Shown one piece after another: positions 5,468 to 10,222 of a stretch of 10,222 nt of DNA (position 1 is the stretch's first letter; every line of letters starts with the position of its first letter). Source of the DNA: JBGQBN01 sp041494805. GTDB taxonomy: Bacteria > Acidobacteriota > Terriglobia > Terriglobales > Acidobacteriaceae. The notes under the pieces were generated by a model that saw nothing but the letters and a program-made list of their open reading frames with translations, did no database searches and was not told where the DNA came from. The stretch spans positions 1 through 10,222 of the forward strand of contig JBGQBN010000087.1 of NCBI GenBank assembly GCA_041494805.1. Reading direction: 5' to 3'. The translations under genes and the position numbers were made by a program.

Positions 5468-8400
5468 ATGATTAACCGAATTATCGATATCTGCGCGAAG
5501 AACAAATTCCTCGTTCTTCTGTTCACCGGCGTGGCCGTGCTGATTGGCTGGCATTCGCTGAAGAACACGAAGTTGGATGCGATCCCCGACCTATCGGATA
5601 CGCAGGTGATTGTGTACTCCAAGTGGGACCGCAGCCCGGACATCATGGAAGATCAGGTGACGTATCCGATCACCTCGGCGTTGCTGGGCTTGCCGAAGGT
5701 GAAGGACATCCGCGGCTTCTCAGATTTCGGGTACTCCTACGTCTACATCATCTTTGAAGAAGGCACGGACATTTATTGGGCCCGCTCGCGAACGCTTGAG
5801 TATCTGAACTCCGTTGTCCCACGACTGCCGAAAGGCGTCAGCGTTGAGTTGGCAAAGGACGCGACTGCCGTCGGTTGGGTATATCAGTACGCTCTGGTCG
5901 ATACCACAGGGCAATACAGCATTGAGAAGATACGGAGCTACCAGGATTGGTATTTGCGCTACGCGCTGCAGTCCGTGCCCGGCGTCGCAGAAGTGGCACC
6001 CTTGGGCGGTTTTGTTCGACAGTATCAGGTCAATATTGATCCCAACAAGCTGCTGGGCTACAAGATCCCGATCAATATGGTCGTGGACGCCGTTCAAAAG
6101 AGCAACAACGATGTCGGTGCCCGGCTGGTCGAGATGTCCGGCCGCGAGTATATGGTGCGAGGGCGCGGCTATATCAAATCGCTCGATGACATCGGGAACA
6201 TCGTGGTGATGTCGAACCCGCAGACCGGCACGCCCGTGCTGGTGAAGGATCTTGCCACAGTGACCTTTGGGCCCGACATTCGGCGTGGTGTCGGTGAACT
6301 GGATGGCCAAGGGGAAGCAGTGGGCGGTGTCGTCATCATGCGGTTCGGCGAGAACGCGCAGAAGGTCATCGAGCGGGTTAAGCAAAGGATCACGGACATC
6401 GAGCCCACCCTGCCGAAGGGACTGAAGATCGTCAACACCTATGACCGATCAGACCTGATCGACCGCTCAGTCGATAACTTGAAGCACACACTCATGGAAG
6501 AACTGATCATCGTCAGCCTGGTGATCATGATCTTTTTGTGGCACTTCCCCAGTGCCATCATTCCGATCATTACGATTCCTGTCACCGTGATCCTGGCGTT
6601 TATTCCCATTCAGATGAGCGGTATGACGGCCAATATCATGTCGCTCGGCGGAATCGCCATCGCGATCGGAGCCATGATTGATGCGGCAGTCGTAGTTGTC
6701 GAGCAGACCCATAAAAAGCTGGAGCATTGGAACGCTGAGGGCCGCCCGGGTAATTACAAGGACGTTGTGATCAGCGCGGTCAAAGAAGTGGGTGGACCCA
6801 GCTTCTTCGCGCTGCTCGTCATCGCCGTCGCCTTCCTGCCGGTGTTCACGCTGGAAGCGCAGGAAGGCCGCCTGTTCAAGCCGCTGGCATTCACCAAGAC
6901 TTTTGCCATGGCCATCGCGGGAGTGCTGGCTATCACGCTCGATCCGGCCATGCGGTTGTTGTTCACCCGCATGGATAAATTCAAGTTCCGCCCGCGATGG
7001 CTGGCAGGCATCGTAAACAGCGTGCTGGTTGGCACGATCCACAGCGAAGACAATCACCCGATCAGCCGTCCCCTGATGAAGCTCTACCACCCAGTGGTGG
7101 AGTTCGTGCTGGAACACAAGTGGAAGACGATTGCCGCTGCTGTTATTGCCATGGTGCTGACCGTGCCGGTCTTCTTCAAGCTCGGCTCGGAGTTTATGCC
7201 GCCGCTGGATGAGGGCACGCTACTGTACATGCCTACGACTTTGCCCGGCATGTCCGTAACGGAAGCCTCACGGCTGCTTCAGGTGCAAGACAAAATCATT
7301 AAGAGCTTCCCTGAGGTCTACCGAGTATTCGGTAAGGCCGGGCGTGTGGAGAGTGCCACCGATCCTGCACCTTACTCGATGATGGAGACCGTCATTATCC
7401 TAAAGCCCCAAACGGATTGGCCGAAGCGCGAACGCTGGTACTCGAAGTGGGCTCCCAATTGGCTACGGGGCACACTCGGTCGCTTCTGGCCGGACCACGG
7501 GACCACTCAGGAGCTGATCTATAGCCCCGGAGGTCTGAACGACGCGCTGACCATGCCGGGGATCGCGAATGCCTGGACGATGCCGATCAAGGCGCGCATC
7601 GACATGCTGACTACCGGTGTGCGCACGCCGCTCGGCATCAAGGTGCTCGGTTCCGACCTGAGCGAAATCGAGAAAGTCGGCGGACAAATCGAGATGGCGC
7701 TGAAGGACATCCCCGGTACAACCAGCGTGTTTGCTGAGCGGACGACCGGCGGGTATTTTTTAGACTTCGACCTCAAACGTGATCAGCTCGCACGGTACGG
7801 GCTGACTGTGGACGATGCCAATGACGTCCTGATGTCGGCCGTGGGCGGTGAGCCTGTAACCACCACGATCGAGGGCCGCGAGCGATACTCAGTAAACGTC
7901 CGCTACCTGCGTGACTACCGCAGTGACATCGACGCGCTGCAGCGAGTACTGGTCAACACGCCTTCCGGTGCGCAGATCCCGCTGGGGCAGATTGCCGACA
8001 TCTCGTTAAAAACCGGCCCAGGCATGATCCGCGATGAAAATGGCCGGCTCAGTGGATACGTCTACGTCGATGTCTCGGGACGCGACATCGGCAGCTATGT
8101 CACCGACGCGAAAAAGGTCGTAGCGGAAAAGGTCAGCGTGCCAGCCGGGTATCAGCTGGTCTGGAGCGGCCAGTACGAATCGATGGAGCGCGTGAAAGAG
8201 CGCCTGAAGATCGTGGTACCGATCACGCTCTTCATTGTCTTCCTGTTGCTGTACTTCAATACGAAGTCGACAGTGAAGACTTTCATCATCCTCCTCGCTG
8301 TGCCGTTCTCAGCGATTGGCGCGATCTGGTTCCTTTACCTTTTGAACTACAACCTGAGTATTGCGGTATGGGTCGGGCTCATCGCGCTACTCGGAGTGGA

Positions 8401-8788
8401 CGCTGAGACGGCAGTCTTCATGTTGTTGTACCTGGATCTTGCCTACTACGACGCCATCAGCAAGGGACGAATGAACAGCTGGGATGATCTGCGCGAAGCC
8501 ATCGTGGTAGGGGCCGTCAAACGTCTCCGCCCGAAGGTGATGACGGTGGCCTGCATGCTGTTTGGGCTTCTGCCGATTATGTGGTCCGTGGGAGCTGGTG
8601 GTGACGTGATGAAGCGCATCGCTGCCCCCATGATTGGCGGGATCATCACGTCGTTCCTGATGGAACTCATCATTTATCCGCCGGTCTTTGCAATCTGGAA
8701 GTGGAACTTCGAAGTGAAGCCGACACTGAACCAACAAGGCCCGAAGCCACTTGAACCGAGGAACATTGGGGAGCCGGTACATGCCTAG
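5468..8788 (+). CDS. cusA: CusA-like heavy-metal RND efflux pump, Cu(I)/Ag(I) type
   Basis: The 1106-residue inner-membrane proton antiporter belongs to the HME-RND family. TM1 is at about residues 13-30, followed by the conserved DLSDTQVIVYS and RGFSDFGYSYVYIIFE regions of the porter domain. The TM4 motif GAMIDAAVVVVEQTHKKLE is of the CusA (HME4) type and contains Asp405. Glu980 (GVDAETAV) and Lys1023 (RLRPKVMT) match E. coli CusA Glu939 and Lys984, completing the proton relay. Met588 (LLYMPTTLPG), Met638 (APYSMMET) and Met713 (RIDMLTTG) match the Cu/Ag-binding methionines 573, 623 and 672. CusA is 1047 residues; about 26 of the extra residues lie between Met638 and Met713 (around KRERWYSKWAPNWLRG). 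GGAGG at 5453-5457 supports ATG 5468. The pump takes metal from the periplasm or cytoplasm and expels it through the adaptor and TolC-like channel encoded just upstream. The motifs fit monovalent rather than Zn/Co/Ni export. Confidence 0.96.
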   Translation: MINRIIDICAKNKFLVLLFTGVAVLIGWHSLKNTKLDAIPDLSDTQVIVYSKWDRSPDIMEDQVTYPITSALLGLPKVKDIRGFSDFGYSYVYIIFEEGTDIYWARSRTLEYLNSVVPRLPKGVSVELAKDATAVGWVYQYALVDTTGQYSIEKIRSYQDWYLRYALQSVPGVAEVAPLGGFVRQYQVNIDPNKLLGYKIPINMVVDAVQKSNNDVGARLVEMSGREYMVRGRGYIKSLDDIGNIVVMSNPQTGTPVLVKDLATVTFGPDIRRGVGELDGQGEAVGGVVIMRFGENAQKVIERVKQRITDIEPTLPKGLKIVNTYDRSDLIDRSVDNLKHTLMEELIIVSLVIMIFLWHFPSAIIPIITIPVTVILAFIPIQMSGMTANIMSLGGIAIAIGAMIDAAVVVVEQTHKKLEHWNAEGRPGNYKDVVISAVKEVGGPSFFALLVIAVAFLPVFTLEAQEGRLFKPLAFTKTFAMAIAGVLAITLDPAMRLLFTRMDKFKFRPRWLAGIVNSVLVGTIHSEDNHPISRPLMKLYHPVVEFVLEHKWKTIAAAVIAMVLTVPVFFKLGSEFMPPLDEGTLLYMPTTLPGMSVTEASRLLQVQDKIIKSFPEVYRVFGKAGRVESATDPAPYSMMETVIILKPQTDWPKRERWYSKWAPNWLRGTLGRFWPDHGTTQELIYSPGGLNDALTMPGIANAWTMPIKARIDMLTTGVRTPLGIKVLGSDLSEIEKVGGQIEMALKDIPGTTSVFAERTTGGYFLDFDLKRDQLARYGLTVDDANDVLMSAVGGEPVTTTIEGRERYSVNVRYLRDYRSDIDALQRVLVNTPSGAQIPLGQIADISLKTGPGMIRDENGRLSGYVYVDVSGRDIGSYVTDAKKVVAEKVSVPAGYQLVWSGQYESMERVKERLKIVVPITLFIVFLLLYFNTKSTVKTFIILLAVPFSAIGAIWFLYLLNYNLSIAVWVGLIALLGVDAETAVFMLLYLDLAYYDAISKGRMNSWDDLREAIVVGAVKRLRPKVMTVACMLFGLLPIMWSVGAGGDVMKRIAAPMIGGIITSFLMELIIYPPVFAIWKWNFEVKPTLNQQGPKPLEPRNIGEPVHA

Positions 8789-9614
8789 GCGCAGTTGGCA
8801 ACTCGACACATTGGCCGTGCTGTTTGTGCTCACTTCGTCCGCGTGGTCGCAGACAGCGCGTTACACCGTCCCGGCAGCCTCGGTCGGAGATGATTTTTCG
8901 GTCTACCACCATGCACTGGACAATGCAGCGGATTTGGCTCTCGCGAATGTGGTGGGGCGGACAGCATTGAGTAGTCAGATTGCCGAAGCCGCAACCGATA
9001 TTACAGCTCCGCCGGATGCGAAGGTACTACACCGGTTCGCTGAGCAATATTGGAACGGCAACGATGAAGCCGTCCGTCGCGCTGTCGCGAGAGTGACGCA
9101 ACTGAAGCCAGGGATAGCCTCCATTTTGCACGAGCACGGTGTCCCCGACGAGGCTGTGGCCCTCGTGTTAGTAGAAAGCGCTGGGTTGCCGACCGCCCTC
9201 TCCCCCAAAGGCGCACGCGGTATCTGGCAGTTCATGCCGGACACCGCGCGTCGCTTTGGTCTGACCGTAAACAGCGGAACCGATGAGCGCGTGGACATGC
9301 AGAAATCAACCCGGGCTGCAGCGCGGTACCTCCGCGATCTGCACGCACGGTTCGGTGACTGGTCCCTCGCGTTCGCGGCATATAACGCAGGCGAGATGGT
9401 CGTGCAAAACGCCGTTTTGAGGACTGGCAGCAAAGATTTTGCGCTTTTGAGCCGCAAGCGATTGATTCCAGCAGAAACCAGAGCATACGTTCCCGCGGTG
9501 ATGGCGGCGTCGCACTTGCTCACCGGCAGCAGCGTTCTCGGAAGTAGCACCGTGCAAATGCACAGGACGCCGACAATCCAATATGCAAGCTCAGCAGCCG
9601 GAGATCAGCAATGA
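8781..9614 (+). CDS. Lytic transglycosylase (SLT domain, GH23), last gene of the operon
   Basis: I place the start at ATG 8781, giving 277 residues. It has GGGGAG at 8768-8773 seven bases upstream and gives a proper signal peptide (residues 1-23, ending SSAWS). The frame also has an ATG at 8751, but that would add charged residues before the signal. The SLT fold is clear: catalytic Glu132 in LVLVESAG, then ALSPKGARGIWQFMPDTARR, FGL, and AAYNAGE at 199-205. Such enzymes cleave the MurNAc-GlcNAc bond of peptidoglycan non-hydrolytically, leaving 1,6-anhydro ends. The N-terminal third (about 24-110) has no motif I recognise. The start overlaps the last 8 bases of the pump gene, so translation is probably coupled. 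Its place in a copper-efflux operon suggests a role in opening the wall for the tripartite complex, which is an inference. Confidence 0.9.
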   Translation: MPRRSWQLDTLAVLFVLTSSAWSQTARYTVPAASVGDDFSVYHHALDNAADLALANVVGRTALSSQIAEAATDITAPPDAKVLHRFAEQYWNGNDEAVRRAVARVTQLKPGIASILHEHGVPDEAVALVLVESAGLPTALSPKGARGIWQFMPDTARRFGLTVNSGTDERVDMQKSTRAAARYLRDLHARFGDWSLAFAAYNAGEMVVQNAVLRTGSKDFALLSRKRLIPAETRAYVPAVMAASHLLTGSSVLGSSTVQMHRTPTIQYASSAAGDQQ

Positions 9615-9682
9615 GCCGGCAATGATATCCAAGATTCCATCGAACCCTGCGACGCCTCAACATGGGTATCCTGGACGCCGTC

Positions 9683-9849
9683 GTCGGCAAACCGGAAGTT
9701 AAGCACCTGCCCCCGGACCGAAAATCGTCTGCCAGGGCCCGACGATCTGACTTAACTCAATCCTAAACTGAAAACACTGGTTCGAGAGCGCGAGTGCTCA
9801 GGAGGAAAGTTCGAAAATCGCCTGCTAGGGCCGACCATTCTTCATTTTT
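9683..9849 (+). repeat. Flanking direct repeat, copy B (about 167 bp)
   Basis: This is the second copy of the 1049-1219 element, same orientation, 69 bases after the end of the transglycosylase gene. It shares CCGGAAGTTAAGCACCTGCC, CGAAAATCGTCTGCCAGGGC with CCGA (9719-9742), TCAATCCTAA, GAGGAAAGTT and CCGACCATTCTTCATTTTT. The sub-repeat CGAAAATCG.CTGC recurs at 9812-9834. Differences from copy A are scattered, including C/T changes and a one-base longer C run, so the duplication is not recent. No recombinase sequence follows this copy. Its left flank may extend to 9659 (AACATGGGTAT). Confidence 0.85.
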
Positions 9850-10026
9850 CGCGTCCTGGAACACCCTTCTGAATCCGCCATCCCCATAGGCTCTTTCTGC
9901 TTTCCAGCGCCCTGTCCGTTTCTCCGTTGTTCCGCTGCCCTTCCGAAACCTGTTCCGCAGGCCGCCGCCCACTGTCTAATCCACTGAGTGAGTTGTGCTC
10001 GCCTGCTTCGTCGCCTTGGAGGAACT
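9850..10026. other. Spacer between repeat B and the DUF4382-type gene
   Basis: I see no gene here; together with 9615-9682 and repeat B this is a gene-free stretch of about 410 bases. It is pyrimidine-rich (several TTCCG/TTTCCG-like runs at about 9895-9960). No convincing -35/-10 pair or terminator hairpin with a T-run was found. The last ten bases hold the ribosome site GGAGG (10018-10022) for the next gene. Confidence 0.4.
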
Positions 10027-10222
10027 ATGACAGCAATATCGCGTTTTCTGGGAAAGCGTAAGTGGACAACCTATGTCGGTGCTGGGCTCGTTCTGGCAGC
10101 GGCATCGCTGGCCGACGGCTTGTGGCAGCGGTAGTGCCAGCACCGGCGGACCCGGCCCTGGGGGCGGGGCTAGCAGCCCAATGCAAGTAAGAATCGGAGA
10201 TGCGCCGTCTGATCGCGTCATC
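10027..10222 (+). pseudogene. DUF4382-type lipoprotein, 5' part, with an apparent frameshift at the lipobox
   Basis: ATG 10027 follows GGAGG (10018-10022) and opens a lipoprotein-like signal peptide (MTAISRFLGKRKWTTYVGAG, then LVLAAASLA). That frame ends at TAG 10132-10134. From TGT 10121 another frame reads CGSGSASTGGPGPGGGASSP, then MQVRIGDAPSDRVI to the window edge. This is a Gly/Ser spacer after a lipidated Cys followed by the start of a DUF4382 domain (typically QVxxxDAPxDxV). Removing one base in GACGGCT (10114-10120) would join the parts as ...SLAAACGSGS, a normal lipobox. The gene is therefore either broken or carries a sequencing error. DUF4382 proteins are predicted surface or periplasmic lipoproteins of unknown function. 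The 3' part lies outside the window. Confidence 0.65.

Noticed and set aside
9780..9787. GGTTCGA in repeat B looks like a tRNA T-loop.
   Set aside because: There is no acceptor stem, D-arm or anticodon arm around it, and copy A has GTTCAAG at the same place.
9763..9972. Minus-strand 69-codon open frame across repeat B.
   Set aside because: The equivalent part of copy A is read in a different frame with stops, so coding is not conserved between the repeat copies.
9976..10221. Minus-strand 81-codon open frame at the right edge.
   Set aside because: It is antisense to the lipoprotein gene, Pro/Ser-rich and without motif; the plus strand has a ribosome site and DUF4382 character.

Overview
The window is about 10.2 kb of bacterial DNA with moderately high GC. 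The gene content suggests a soil-type Gram-negative bacterium, most likely an acidobacterium: a tandem heavy-metal-binding-domain adaptor, a DUF4382-type lipoprotein and a MauG-like cytochrome peroxidase. That placement is an inference from family content and general protein character, not from a marker gene.

Left edge (1-694, minus strand): the N-terminal part of a di-haem cytochrome c peroxidase-like gene. It is interrupted by one in-frame TAA, after which recognisable coding sequence continues in the same frame to the window edge. Its upstream region (695-1048) has no gene. It holds a GTGAT-N4-ATCAC palindrome and a cluster of strong hairpins.

Scar region (1049-1614): an approximately 170-bp repeat (copy A) abuts a frameshifted, internally deleted fragment of a large serine recombinase (minus strand). 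A second, diverged copy of the repeat (copy B, 9683-9849) lies in the same orientation on the far side of the metal operon. The whole operon is therefore bracketed by direct repeats.

Central operon (1701-9614, plus strand): six tightly packed genes. In order they are a small Cys-rich exported protein, a TolC-like outer-membrane factor, a CusB-like adaptor with two heavy-metal-binding domains, a NosL-like Cys-rich membrane-anchored protein, a CusA-like RND pump, and a GH23 lytic transglycosylase overlapping the pump gene. The pump keeps the three methionines and the D/E/K proton-relay residues of E. coli CusA, so Cu(I)/Ag(I) is the best substrate call. The parts suggest periplasmic capture and handling of copper, export through a tripartite channel, and local peptidoglycan opening for assembly. 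A perfect CRP-type site (TGTGA-N6-TCACA) sits 41.5 bp upstream of the start point inferred from a -10-like box. No metal-responsive regulator is encoded in the window.

Right edge (9850-10222, plus strand): an empty spacer, then the start of a DUF4382-type lipoprotein gene. Its signal peptide and lipobox lie in different frames, an apparent 1-nt frameshift, and the gene runs off the window.
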